Below, in pieces: positions 16,128 through 24,770 of a DNA stretch of 64,000 nucleotides (the first letter of the stretch is position 1; each line of letters starts with the position of its first letter). This DNA is from Candidatus Enterococcus ferrettii. GTDB lineage: Bacteria > Bacillota > Bacilli > Lactobacillales > Enterococcaceae. The notes under the pieces are model-generated. The model was not told where the DNA came from. It did not search any database and was given only the letters and a program-made list of their open reading frames with translations. The stretch spans positions 12,279-76,278 of the forward strand of contig NZ_JAFREL010000064.1 in NCBI RefSeq assembly GCF_017377655.1. Reading direction: 5' to 3'. Made by a program: the position numbers and the translations under genes.

Positions 16128-18212
16128 ATGAAAGATCGAACGATTAACATTCTAAAGCTTTTTATAACTACTGACTATCCTTTGGACTTGCCAGCACTGG
16201 AGGAAAAATTCCACATCAGTGCTCGCACCATTCGCAATGAATTGAAGGAAATTAATGCCTTTTTGGTACAGAAAAAATTTCCTGAAATTGAAAATGTTCG
16301 CAAAAAAGGATACCAGCTGGTTCTGTCAGCTGATCAGCGCAAGCAATTGAACGAATTTACTAAAAAGATGGGAACCCCCGAGTATCTGGAAAGAGAAAAT
16401 CGGATTTTCGATTTGATTTTAGCCTTTTCCTTAGGCCAACGCCCGGTTTTTCTCTATCAAAAGGAAGAGGAGTATCTCATCTCCAAAAGTACCTTGGATG
16501 AAGACATGCGGCGGGTTCGAACGACGTTGCAAACCTACGGAATTGAAGTATTAAGCATTGCTAAGCAGGGAATTGTGCTTCGTGGAGCGGAACGGTCCAT
16601 CCGAACGATGATCTATGACATCATTAACGACACGGTTGGGGTGATTGATCCAGAGAAGGAACATTTATCCTCGTTAAATCGTTCGATTCTTGACCAGTAT
16701 ATTCCGCTGTCACTTTTGCAGAAGCTGGATCAGCTGTACGACCAATCTATCTCATCGGTTGAAGACAATATCTACCGAAATCAGTTAATTGTTTTTACCG
16801 CTGTGTGGCTCAGCCGCTTTCTAAGGCAGGATATGATTGCCAGTACCGCTTGGGAAGTTGTAGATACACCACAAAGTGAAATTCGTGATTATGTGAATGC
16901 GATTTGTAATAAATTTGCGATTCATCCGCCTGAAATTGAAATTAAGTACATTGTGTTTATGCTGAATACCTTCAACTCGCGGGATATGAACAATTCTATC
17001 GAATGGGTGCAGGCTCAACTGCTATCGATTCAACTGATCAAATTTGTTGAAACGCAAACCAAAATTCCTTTTTCTCGCAAGGAGGAAGTCCTGCAGGAAG
17101 GCCTGTATAAACACATCGCCGGATTAATTAATCGGGTAAAAAGCGATGTTCAAATTGTGAATCCCTTAAAAGAAAATATTCAAAAGAACTACGGCAATAT
17201 TTACACAGCTATTCAGCAATTCACACCGGAAATTGAGAAATGGACCGGGAAAAAATTAAGTGAAGATGAAATCGCTTTTCTAACCATTCACTTTTCTACT
17301 TCAGTTAGTGCAATTAATCAAGATCTTCATTACGTCTACAAAGCGGTGGTGATTTGCAACCACGGAATGGCAACGGGAAAACTGCTGTCGGAAAACTTAA
17401 AGGAGCTTTTCAATATTGAAGTATTAGCAGTATTAAGCTCTCGAGAGATCGACTTGATCGATAAGCTGGATGTGGATCTAGTATTTTCCACCGTTCATGT
17501 TTCTTACGATAAGAAGCCGCTGCTGGAGCTGGACCCGATTATCAAGGAAGAAAGCAAGAAGAGGATTCAGCAATTTTTAACGGAGAACAGCAAATATAAA
17601 CGTTTGATTAACAACAGCAACGATTCTACTCACTTGTTTTACACCTTGATTGACATTATTGAACGAAGCCAAGGGCAGGTGAATGGTGAAATTTATAAAG
17701 AATTGGAAATAATCTTTGATCAAAATCATTTAGTGATCAATAAAAAGGAGATTCAGCCGATGTTGAAAGATGTGTTAAAGGACAGTGCCATTCTGTTGAA
17801 GCAGCCTGTTCACGATTGGGAGGAAGCAATTGAGAATGTAGCTGAGCCTCTGTTGAAGGAAGCAGTGATTGAAAAAAGTTATGTGGAGGCCATGATTCAA
17901 TCGGTCAAGGAGTTCGGACCTTATATTGTGATAGGCAAGCATATCGCGTTAGCCCATGCCCGACCGGAGGATGGTGTAAATCGCTTAGGTCTTAGCGTAG
18001 CCACACTAGAAACACCAGTGGAATTTGGCAACGACAGCAATGATCCAGTCAAAATTGTTTTTTGTCTGGCGGCAGTGGATTCCTTCTCCCACTTAAATAT
18101 CATGAAAAGCTTGGTGGAGTTAATTAACGATGAGGATAAGATTGATCGATTAAGCGAATTCACCGACGTAGAAGAGTTTAAAGCAGTGTTGTTCAGTGAA
18201 GCAGGAAAATAA
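16128..18212 (+). CDS. PRD regulator with C-terminal EIIA domain
   Basis: A 694-residue BglG/MtlR-type activator. ATG 16128 follows GAGGGGA by 7 bp. N-terminal helix-turn-helix (EEKFHISARTIRNELKEI), two PRDs, a galactitol-type EIIB-like domain with the cysteine in VVICNHGMATGKLL (near 410), and a complete C-terminal PTS_EIIA_2 domain with histidine motif GKHIALAHARPEDG near 605. The operon has EIIB and EIIC genes but no separate EIIA, so this fused domain may also donate phosphate for transport. Otherwise a host EIIA from elsewhere must serve. Confidence 0.85.
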   Translation: MKDRTINILKLFITTDYPLDLPALEEKFHISARTIRNELKEINAFLVQKKFPEIENVRKKGYQLVLSADQRKQLNEFTKKMGTPEYLERENRIFDLILAFSLGQRPVFLYQKEEEYLISKSTLDEDMRRVRTTLQTYGIEVLSIAKQGIVLRGAERSIRTMIYDIINDTVGVIDPEKEHLSSLNRSILDQYIPLSLLQKLDQLYDQSISSVEDNIYRNQLIVFTAVWLSRFLRQDMIASTAWEVVDTPQSEIRDYVNAICNKFAIHPPEIEIKYIVFMLNTFNSRDMNNSIEWVQAQLLSIQLIKFVETQTKIPFSRKEEVLQEGLYKHIAGLINRVKSDVQIVNPLKENIQKNYGNIYTAIQQFTPEIEKWTGKKLSEDEIAFLTIHFSTSVSAINQDLHYVYKAVVICNHGMATGKLLSENLKELFNIEVLAVLSSREIDLIDKLDVDLVFSTVHVSYDKKPLLELDPIIKEESKKRIQQFLTENSKYKRLINNSNDSTHLFYTLIDIIERSQGQVNGEIYKELEIIFDQNHLVINKKEIQPMLKDVLKDSAILLKQPVHDWEEAIENVAEPLLKEAVIEKSYVEAMIQSVKEFGPYIVIGKHIALAHARPEDGVNRLGLSVATLETPVEFGNDSNDPVKIVFCLAAVDSFSHLNIMKSLVELINDEDKIDRLSEFTDVEEFKAVLFSEAGK

Positions 18213-18236
18213 TTTAAAAAATAGAATGGAGCGAAA

Positions 18237-18551
18237 ATGATTATGGGTAAAAGAGTAGAGATTTTATTTGTTTGTGGTGCGGGGCTGGGCAGCAGCTTTG
18301 CCGCTCAGATGGCAGCTGAGGATGTTTTAAATGCACACAATGTTGATGCAAAATTGGATCATGTAGATATTTCAACGGCTGCTTCGGTTCAACCGGATGT
18401 AATTATTACTGCCACTAATTTCCAATCACAGTTTGAAAAGTTTTCGATTGATGAAAGCAAAACATCAATTGTTTTCTTAAAGAATATCGTTTCAAAAGCA
18501 GAAATCGAAGAAAAATTATTACCAGTTTTAGCAGAAAAAGGCGCTTTGTAA
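18237..18551 (+). CDS. PTS ascorbate-type EIIB
   Basis: A 104-residue EIIB of the lactose/ascorbate superfamily with the cysteine loop LFVCGAGLGSSFAAQM near the N-terminus. It receives phosphate from an EIIA and hands it to the sugar bound by the EIIC encoded 26 bp downstream. Either ATG 18237 or 18243 could start it; GGAG at 18228-18231 fits the first slightly better. Confidence 0.82.
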   Translation: MIMGKRVEILFVCGAGLGSSFAAQMAAEDVLNAHNVDAKLDHVDISTAASVQPDVIITATNFQSQFEKFSIDESKTSIVFLKNIVSKAEIEEKLLPVLAEKGAL

Positions 18552-18577
18552 AAAATTAGCATAAAGGAGACAAAAAA

Positions 18578-19861
18578 ATGGGTGTAGTGAATTTTATTAT
18601 TCAAAATATTTTGACACAGGCCTCAATCACAATTGCGTTAATTGCCATGTTGGGCTTGGTCCTGCAAAAGAAATCCGTGGGACAAGTCATTTCGGGTACC
18701 TTGAAAACCTTGCTGGGCTTCCAGGTGTTAAGTGCCGGCTCCAGTATTATCGTGGGCAGCTTAACCTACTTCGGTGAAATCTTCACAGCAGGCTTCAATA
18801 TGCAGGGGATTATTCCTTCCATTGAAGCAATTAATGGACAGGCGATGAACGAATTAGGTTTAGGCCGCGATATTGCGTTAACCTTTTTAGCAATTTTTGT
18901 TTTTAATATTGTCATTGCTCGCTTCACTAAATGGAAATATATCTTCTTAACTGGTCAGGCAATTTTATGGATGGCTACGATGACAACTGTCTTTGGTTAT
19001 TTCTCTGGTCTGCGGGGAATCGTTTTGATTCTGGTAGGCGGATTTGTTGGCGCCGTCTTTGCCGTTGCTATGCCGGCAATTGCACAGCCGATTATTCGTA
19101 AGATTACTGGTTCCAATGATATTGCCTTAGGTCACTTTTGTACGATTGGTTACATGTTTGAAGCTGGGGTTGCTTACATTTTCGGTGAAAAAGGCGAAAA
19201 CAAAAAATCAATCGAAGATATCAATTTGCCAAAATCCTTTGAATTTCTGCAAGATACTTATCTATCGGTGATGGTAGTCATGGTGCCGTTGTACATCATC
19301 ACAGCTGCCTTCGCTGGAGCAGGAGCTGTAGACACTGGTTCTCAGCATTACTTGATGTATGCGTTCTTGCAAGCAATCCAGTTCGTCGTTGGGGTTTATG
19401 TCCTGCTATCTGGCGTCCGTCTGTTATTAGGAGAAATCGTGCCAGCCTTCCGCGGAATCGCTATGAAGCTTGTGCCGAATGCAGTGCCAGCCCTAGATTG
19501 TCCGGTATTCTTCCCGTACTCACCAAACGCAGTTATTTTGGGCTTCATTACAACAACGATTGGTACGATTATTGCCATGTTTGTTTTACCGATGTTTGGT
19601 TTAGCTATGATTCTGCCAGGAATGTTAACGAACTTCTTTGCTGGTGGTACCGCCGGAATCTTCGGAAATGCAGTTGGTGGACGACGAGGGGCAATTATCG
19701 GTGGGATCGCTCACGGGTTCTTTATCACCTTATTACCAGCTTTATTAGTAACAATTTTCAATCAAATGGGCTTCGTCAATGCCACCGCAACCGATGTTGA
19801 TACTGTTACGGTCGCTCTATTGTACGCATGGATCTTAAGCCCCATCTTAAAAGCCTTTTAG
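18578..19861 (+). CDS. PTS EIIC of the UlaA/SgaT (ascorbate) family
   Basis: A 427-residue membrane permease of the ascorbate EIIC fold. Typical stretches are QASITIALIAMLGLVLQ, LKTLLGFQVLSAGS near residue 45, GHFCTIGYMFEAGVAY near 190, and the re-entrant region ALDCPVFFPYSPNAVILGF near 300. No ulaD, ulaE, ulaF or ulaG homologue is nearby, so ascorbate itself is unlikely; the adjacent bisphosphate aldolase and kinase suggest another sugar or polyol. Confidence 0.82.
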   Translation: MGVVNFIIQNILTQASITIALIAMLGLVLQKKSVGQVISGTLKTLLGFQVLSAGSSIIVGSLTYFGEIFTAGFNMQGIIPSIEAINGQAMNELGLGRDIALTFLAIFVFNIVIARFTKWKYIFLTGQAILWMATMTTVFGYFSGLRGIVLILVGGFVGAVFAVAMPAIAQPIIRKITGSNDIALGHFCTIGYMFEAGVAYIFGEKGENKKSIEDINLPKSFEFLQDTYLSVMVVMVPLYIITAAFAGAGAVDTGSQHYLMYAFLQAIQFVVGVYVLLSGVRLLLGEIVPAFRGIAMKLVPNAVPALDCPVFFPYSPNAVILGFITTTIGTIIAMFVLPMFGLAMILPGMLTNFFAGGTAGIFGNAVGGRRGAIIGGIAHGFFITLLPALLVTIFNQMGFVNATATDVDTVTVALLYAWILSPILKAF

Positions 19862-19879
19862 GCTGGAAAGGAGTACCTT

Positions 19880-20278
19880 ATGTTTGGCTTTTTCAAAAAG
19901 AAAGAAAAGGAAACAGCTGAGGTAGTAGAAACAGCTTTGACTGAAGAGGAAAAGCAAGCCTTAACAGTCAAGCTTCAGGAATTAACCGCTCAAATTGAAG
20001 CGGCTGATCCAGCAGAAAAAGAAGAGCTGGCTCAATTACATGAACAGCTGGGTCTCACCTATGCAGAATTAGAAGAGACAGAGCAGGCCATCAAAGAATT
20101 AGAAAGCAGTCTGGAGTACAAACTTACCATCAAGGACGGCTACAAAAAGTTAATGAGTCTCTACAACGCCAAGCGAGCTGAAGCTGCTCGCAACGGCGAC
20201 GATGCAGGGATTGATTATTATATGGGCAAGATGGACGACATGCGCCAGATTGCCAAGAAAGTCACTATCAGTGGATAA
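19880..20278 (+). CDS. Small acidic helical protein, unknown
   Basis: A 132-residue protein, very rich in Glu, Ala, Leu and Lys. It starts FGFFKKKEKE, then two or three amphipathic helices resembling tetratricopeptide spacing (LAQLHEQLGLTYAELEETEQAIKELESSL), and ends in a basic region with YYMGKMDDMRQIAKK. It is inside the operon, 18 bp after the EIIC gene with AAAGGAG and 24 bp before the aldolase gene. I do not recognise a function; an adaptor for the permease or the kinase is one possibility. Confidence 0.65.
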   Translation: MFGFFKKKEKETAEVVETALTEEEKQALTVKLQELTAQIEAADPAEKEELAQLHEQLGLTYAELEETEQAIKELESSLEYKLTIKDGYKKLMSLYNAKRAEAARNGDDAGIDYYMGKMDDMRQIAKKVTISG

Positions 20279-20302
20279 AAAAGAAAAGAAGGTATTGTAT
20301 AC

Positions 20303-21169
20303 ATGTATAAAACACTCAAAGAAGTCACTCAAACTGCCACAGAATTAAACATGACCATTGGCGCCTTTAACACCCATAATTTGGAAATGCTGCCGGAAAT
20401 GATTCGGGCCGCTAAAGAAATGGGTGCACCGATTATCATCCAAACCAGTATCGATACAGCCAAGTATATCGGGTATAAAGTCATGGTGGCTGTGGTCAAG
20501 GAAATTGCAGAGGATGAAATGGTAGATGTCTGCCTGCATTTGGATCATGCACGAGACTTTGACGAAATCAAAGCGGCCATCGATGCCGGCTACTCTAGCG
20601 TAATGTACGATGGGTCGCATTTGCCATTTAAAGAAAATATTGCCAAAACCAAAGCCGTTGTTGAATATGCCCATGCCCATGGTGCTTCAGTGGAGGGGGA
20701 ATTAGGGACCATCGGCGGAACCGAAGAAGGAATTTCAGTTGCAGAAGACGATAAGGTTTATACGAAACCTGCCGATGCAGTAGAATTTGTCGAACAAACC
20801 GGTGTAGATGCACTAGCAATTGCCATTGGAACCAACCATGGTCAATTCAAATCCAAAACGGAAGTCAATATTCCTTTATTAAAAGAGATCCATGCAGTTG
20901 TAGATATTCCATTAGTCGTACATGGCGGTACTGGAGTAAAAGAAGAAGATTACCCTGAACTAATCAATCACGGCATTCGCAAGTTTAATGTCGGAACCGA
21001 ATTGCTGGTAAATTGGACCAAAACTGCGAAAGAATCCTTTGCCGAAACTGAAGTCAACAAATCTCTGCGCCATAATGTAATCCCGGCAAATATCAAGGTA
21101 AAAGAAATTGTTAAACACAAAATCGGGCTTTTTATGAACGTAGACAGTCCGCTAACCTTGAAAAAATAA
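20303..21169 (+). CDS. Class II ketose-bisphosphate aldolase
   Basis: A 288-residue zinc aldolase of the FbaA/GatY/KbaY family that should cleave a ketose-bisphosphate to DHAP and an aldehyde phosphate. Visible are HLDHARD (catalytic Asp and zinc His), GYSSVMYDGS, EGELGTIGG (zinc Glu), AIGTNHGQF (zinc His) and VHGGTGV (zinc His). Gene order kinase-after-aldolase implies that the PTS product is first phosphorylated by the neighbour at 21171. Fructose-, tagatose- or another bisphosphate are all possible. Confidence 0.85.
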   Translation: MYKTLKEVTQTATELNMTIGAFNTHNLEMLPEMIRAAKEMGAPIIIQTSIDTAKYIGYKVMVAVVKEIAEDEMVDVCLHLDHARDFDEIKAAIDAGYSSVMYDGSHLPFKENIAKTKAVVEYAHAHGASVEGELGTIGGTEEGISVAEDDKVYTKPADAVEFVEQTGVDALAIAIGTNHGQFKSKTEVNIPLLKEIHAVVDIPLVVHGGTGVKEEDYPELINHGIRKFNVGTELLVNWTKTAKESFAETEVNKSLRHNVIPANIKVKEIVKHKIGLFMNVDSPLTLKK

Positions 21170-21170
21170 G

Positions 21171-21788
21171 ATGAAAAAATACCTGATCTTACTGGCAGGG
21201 AGTCCAGCAACCGGCAAAACCTATCTAATTAATGAAATCAAAAAGGAGCTGCCGGAGCTGTTCGTCATTACCCCAGATGAAGGCAAAGAGATTCTAGCAG
21301 ATTCAGTTGGGTTTAACAGCCTAGCAGAAAAAGCGGCATTAGAACAAAAAGTCTGGAAATTTTATTATGGGGTATTGGATTTATATATGGAAGCAGGCAA
21401 ACGGGTAATCCTTTCAGAGTATCCCTTCAGTCAAAAGCAGGCGCCCAAATTACAAGCGTTAGCAGAGAAACATGACTATCATATCATTACCATTCGTTTA
21501 GTGGCTGATTTCGACGTGCTTTGGCAGCGGCGAAAGGTAAGAGATGTGGCGGATGATCGGCATTTAAGCCACATTATGACCCACTACCATTTTGGCGATC
21601 AGCTTACCGAACGTACTCAAGCGGATGCATTGATTACCGAAGAAGCCTTTCGCCGGATAATCAGCGATCGGCGCTATCACCAATTTCAATTAGGGGAGTT
21701 AGTCGAGTTTGATGTTTCAGACTATGAAAAAGTAGATTATCAGCCATTTATTCACGCGTTGAAGGAACGGATTGAGGGAAATCGTTGA
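21171..21788 (+). CDS. P-loop kinase, probable sugar-phosphate kinase
   Basis: A 205-residue AAA/zeta-toxin-like P-loop NTPase. Walker A GSPATGKT is at residues 10-17; a lid-like basic stretch LWQRRKVRDVADDRH follows near residue 120. It begins one base after the aldolase stop, so it belongs to the operon. In this context it most likely makes the bisphosphate substrate for the aldolase, a role usually filled by PfkB-type enzymes. That it instead is a toxin-type kinase is less likely, as no antitoxin is present. Confidence 0.65.
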   Translation: MKKYLILLAGSPATGKTYLINEIKKELPELFVITPDEGKEILADSVGFNSLAEKAALEQKVWKFYYGVLDLYMEAGKRVILSEYPFSQKQAPKLQALAEKHDYHIITIRLVADFDVLWQRRKVRDVADDRHLSHIMTHYHFGDQLTERTQADALITEEAFRRIISDRRYHQFQLGELVEFDVSDYEKVDYQPFIHALKERIEGNR

Positions 21789-21801
21789 TAAGAAAAAAAT
21801 A

Positions 21802-21951
21802 AGCCAAAGATGCCGAAATCATCAGTTCTCCAACGGCTCATCCTTTGAACAACTGTCCTGGCTCGTCTATGACAGCATGATTGTTGACTTGAAAAAGGCA
21901 ACCGGCCAAGAACAAAAAGACATGGATGATCGTCACGCGAATATGGAATAG
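21802..21951 (+). pseudogene. Possible gene remnant without start
   Basis: A codon-like open frame ends at TAG 21949-21951 and reads HQFSNGSSFEQLSWLVYDS, then MIVDLKKATGQEQKDMDD. It has normal amino-acid composition but no start codon with a ribosome site, and lies between the kinase gene and the terminator. It may be the tail of a deleted gene; it could also be chance. Confidence 0.25.
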
Positions 21952-21956
21952 ATAAA

Positions 21957-22001
21957 GCGGCAGTAGTTCTCTGAAAAAAAGCCAGGGATCTACTGCTGTT
22001 T
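21957..22001. terminator. Convergent (bidirectional) terminator
   Basis: GCGGCAGTAG (21957-21966) pairs with CTACTGCTGTT at 21990-22000, with extra pairing of TTCTCTG and CAGGGAT inside and A/T-tracts at both ends. It separates the UlaA-like operon from the minus-strand regulator gene. Confidence 0.65.
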
Positions 22002-22002
22002 T

Positions 22003-22956
22003 CTATTCGTCTGGATTATCAGAAAGCATACGATGAGCAATGACATCGGTAGTGATCAAATCAGTAATTAAATGATTCTTGCAGGCATAGTAAACCCCAG
22101 ACCACTTGTCTTCATGATGGGCAATGGCAACTACTTGGGGAATTTTTTTCAAATCTTCAATCCCAACCCCAATGACATTGTTGTTAATGTCATGATTAAC
22201 TTCTTGACCTTCTCTATCAAAGAAACGAGAGTTCACATCTCCAACAACCCCCAGCTTTTCTAACTCAACAATGTCCTCTTTTGTTATATATCCAATCTCC
22301 TCCATCGTGTTTACATGGTAAGGTGATGAGATGCTGACGATGGCCAAAGAGACATTTTTTGCCTCTTCTAAAATACCCTTAATATAGATATTATTCTCGA
22401 ATTCTTTCCGCATCAAAGGATTGGAAACCAGTGCCGGTGTATACAAATACTTTGATGTACTGCGAGTTTTTCTAGCAAATTCATAACAAAGCTGATTAGA
22501 GTGAATATCAAAATGGTCTGTACCCATCCCGCCGATCAGAGGAATAAAGACCTTGTCAGGATAATTCTCAAAAGGAAACTGCGTCACCAGACTCTTGATG
22601 GATTTACCCCAGGAAACACCAATAGTATCTTTTTTTTCAATGTTATTTTTAATCGAGATTGCTGCGGTTTGTCCTAAGACTTTCTCCACTTCTGAAAAGG
22701 ATAAGTTACTCGTGTCGATAACGACAGCGGAATTTAACCCGAATTCCTTTTCCAATTTGTTTTCCAGGTCAATAGAATAGACATCTTCGCTATTAATAAA
22801 AAATTCAATAAAGCCCTTGTTGCGGGCAGCAATCAACCATTTTGAAATAAGAGAACGTGAAACACCTAGTTTTTTCGCTATCTGCACTTGTGTTAAACCC
22901 TCTTTGTAATAAAGTGTGGCCACTTTTAGCATGTTTCTTTCTTCGGATGTACTCAT
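22003..22956 (-). CDS. SorC-family transcriptional regulator 1
   Basis: A 317-residue SorC/DeoR-family sugar regulator. N-terminal helix-turn-helix (GLTQVQIAKKLGVSRSLISK, about 20-40) and a C-terminal sugar-phosphate-binding domain with VSWGKSIKS, PLIGGMGTDHFDIHSNQL and TTDVIAHRML. The GGAGGAGG ribosome site lies 5 bp before its ATG. It is divergent from the glucitol-type PTS genes at 23172; the 215-bp gap holds two strong operators. It is a close paralogue of the regulators at 28928 and 41555. Confidence 0.87.
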   Translation of the reverse strand: MSTSEERNMLKVATLYYKEGLTQVQIAKKLGVSRSLISKWLIAARNKGFIEFFINSEDVYSIDLENKLEKEFGLNSAVVIDTSNLSFSEVEKVLGQTAAISIKNNIEKKDTIGVSWGKSIKSLVTQFPFENYPDKVFIPLIGGMGTDHFDIHSNQLCYEFARKTRSTSKYLYTPALVSNPLMRKEFENNIYIKGILEEAKNVSLAIVSISSPYHVNTMEEIGYITKEDIVELEKLGVVGDVNSRFFDREGQEVNHDINNNVIGVGIEDLKKIPQVVAIAHHEDKWSGVYYACKNHLITDLITTDVIAHRMLSDNPDE

Positions 22957-22995
22957 GACTCTCCTCCTCCACGCAAATTCATTTACGCTTTGCGG

Positions 22996-23011
22996 TACTG
23001 TTAAGACAGTA
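22996..23011. promoter_or_regulatory. Short dyad upstream of the regulator gene
   Basis: TACTGT-TAAG-ACAGTA is a perfect 6-bp inverted repeat, 40 bp upstream of the minus-strand start codon, in the position of that gene's promoter. It differs from the TGTCATATGA operators. Possible autoregulatory site. Confidence 0.35.
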
Positions 23012-23047
23012 TCATTTTAAACTATTTTGCTACAAAAAAAAAGGGAA

Positions 23048-23080
23048 ATATCATTTGACATTTTTTGTGTCATTTGATAT
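23048..23080. promoter_or_regulatory. SorC-type operator O1
   Basis: ATATCATTTGACA, a 7-bp spacer, then TGTCATTTGATAT. The arms face each other as TGACA-N7-TGTCA, and each arm is itself nearly palindromic. The same layout occurs at 23094 and 37690, which identifies it as a regulator site. Confidence 0.7.
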
Positions 23081-23093
23081 ATTGTTCTCGAAA

Positions 23094-23126
23094 GTATCAT
23101 TCGACACGATTTGTGTCATATGATAC
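23094..23126. promoter_or_regulatory. SorC-type operator O2
   Basis: GTATCATTCGACA, a 7-bp spacer CGATTTG, then TGTCATATGATAC. Its centre is 46 bp from that of O1, about four to four and a half helical turns, suitable for cooperative or looped binding. A further half site TGTCATAT follows at 23142, after a perfect palindrome ACTCGCGCGAGT (23131-23142). Confidence 0.7.
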
Positions 23127-23171
23127 GAAAACTCGCGCGAGTGTCATATTCCAAATTTTAGGAGGAAGGTT

Positions 23172-23705
23172 ATGGATTTTTTAGTAAAACTATCAGACGG
23201 TTTCATCGGAATGTTTCAAGCAGGAGCTGACACATTTGTGGGGTTCCTTACCGGAATTATCCCACTACTCATTACGTTAATTTTATTTGTAAACGCTTTG
23301 ATCAAGATCATCGGTGAGGAAAGAGTTTTTGGCTTCATGCAAGCATGTACTAAGTTTATCGTTTTACGTTACACCTTGATTCCATTTCTGGCATGTTTCT
23401 TTTTAACTAATCCGATGTGTTATACCTTTGGACGATTCTTAAAGGAAGAACACAAGGCAGCTTACTATGACTCAACCGTGTCAATGGTTCACCCAATTGT
23501 TGGTCTTTTTCCTCATGCGAATGCCGCGGAATTATTTGTTTATTTAGGAGTTGCTGCTGGTTTTGAAAAGGTGGGGAACCAAAGTGAACTGGCCCTTCGT
23601 TATCTCTTAGCTGGTTTTGTCATCATCTTGATTCGAGGAATTGTTACTGAACGAATTGCTGCTATTTTATCTAGTCGTGACAAAAAGAAAGCTGTCAGTG
23701 CTTAA
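23172..23705 (+). CDS. PTS glucitol-type EIIC, locus B
   Basis: A 177-residue EIIC1 membrane subunit homologous to GutC: DFLVKLSDGFIGMFQAGAD at the start, then GIIPLLITLILFVNALIKI, and LFPHANAAELFVYLGVAAG. It is closer to the copy at 39445 than to GutC at 9644 (shared YTFGRF/KFxKEE, RGIVTER). AGGAGG is 7 bp upstream. First gene of an operon that also carries two dehydrogenases and the SAF oxidoreductase; so the substrate is probably a polyol other than sorbitol. Confidence 0.87.
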   Translation: MDFLVKLSDGFIGMFQAGADTFVGFLTGIIPLLITLILFVNALIKIIGEERVFGFMQACTKFIVLRYTLIPFLACFFLTNPMCYTFGRFLKEEHKAAYYDSTVSMVHPIVGLFPHANAAELFVYLGVAAGFEKVGNQSELALRYLLAGFVIILIRGIVTERIAAILSSRDKKKAVSA

Positions 23706-23722
23706 CGAATGGAGGGAAAAGA

Positions 23723-24745
23723 ATGAGTAAAACAGTAATTGTTCATAAAGGAAAAGGTGGATGGGGTGGGCCATTAACCTTAGTTCCAGATGCCAAAAAA
23801 AGATACGTCATTAGTGTAACTGGTGGAGGAATTCATCCAGTAGCAGAAAAAATTGCCCGATTAACAGGGACAACGGCGGTTGATGCGTTTAAAAATCCAG
23901 TAGAGAAAGAAGAAACCTTAGCTGCAGTAATCGACTGTGGTGGGACGGCTCGCTGTGGTACGTACCCACGGATGCGTATACCAACAGTGAATGTGAAGCT
24001 GCAGGCACCTTCTGGACCATTAGCGAAATTCATGACGGAAGATATTTTTGTTTCAGGAACAACAGTAGATGATTTGGAATTAGTTAATGGGAATTCCAGC
24101 AGTTTAGAGGAAACCGTTGTTCAAGAGGTAAAGGAAGAACCCATTGTTAGAGATATGGAAGAATCGTCACAGGAAACCGCTGCGACAACCCCGGAAGAAA
24201 GTTATGAAAGTAAAAAAGGATTCATTGGTCTGATCGATAAAATTGGCCGAGCCGCTGGGAGCTTTATCAATATTATGTATCAGGCGGGACGTGAGACGAT
24301 TGAAACGGTTATGACGAATATTTTACCGTTTATGGCCTTTGTCGCTACCTTAATCGGGATCATCAATTATACCGGTATCGGTGATTTGATCGCAAAAGTC
24401 TTGTCACCGTTAGCTGGAAGTCTGATTGGCTTGGTAATTTTAGGCTTAATTACCAGCCTGCCATTTCTGTCGCCGTTATTGGCACCAGGAGCCGTTATTG
24501 CATCAGTGATCGGGTTGCTAATCGGTACAGAAATTGCAAACGGAACCATTCCAGCCCATTATGCACTACCAGCATTATTCGCTATCAATTCACAGGTTGG
24601 CTGTGACTTTGCACCAGTAGGTATGACTCTTGGCGAGGCTGATCCGGCAACGATTTCCTCTGGTGTTCCATCCATTCTTTTTTCACGGGTGTTAACCGGC
24701 CCATTGGCAGTTGTGGTTGCTTACTTCATGTCATTCGGACTGTAA
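23723..24745 (+). CDS. PTS glucitol-type EIIBC, locus B
   Basis: A 340-residue GutB homologue. The EIIB cysteine lies in VIDCGGTARCGTYP; a Glu/Ser/Thr-rich linker spans about residues 125-165; the membrane half contains [19 protein letters not shown] and [21 protein letters not shown]. The starting VIVHKGKGGWGGPLTLVP is the sorbitol EIIB signature. It is 17 bp after its EIIC partner. Confidence 0.87.
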   Translation: MSKTVIVHKGKGGWGGPLTLVPDAKKRYVISVTGGGIHPVAEKIARLTGTTAVDAFKNPVEKEETLAAVIDCGGTARCGTYPRMRIPTVNVKLQAPSGPLAKFMTEDIFVSGTTVDDLELVNGNSSSLEETVVQEVKEEPIVRDMEESSQETAATTPEESYESKKGFIGLIDKIGRAAGSFINIMYQAGRETIETVMTNILPFMAFVATLIGIINYTGIGDLIAKVLSPLAGSLIGLVILGLITSLPFLSPLLAPGAVIASVIGLLIGTEIANGTIPAHYALPALFAINSQVGCDFAPVGMTLGEADPATISSGVPSILFSRVLTGPLAVVVAYFMSFGL

Positions 24746-24770
24746 AAATAATTTAAGAGGTGAAGGGTAA

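Noticed and set aside
18578..19861. True L-ascorbate utilisation system
   Set aside because: EIIC and EIIB are of that family, but ulaD, ulaE, ulaF, ulaG homologues are missing and the neighbours are a bisphosphate aldolase and a kinase.
21171..21788. Zeta-type toxin
   Set aside because: P-loop kinase fold is similar, but no antitoxin gene is adjacent and it is embedded in a sugar operon one base after the aldolase gene.
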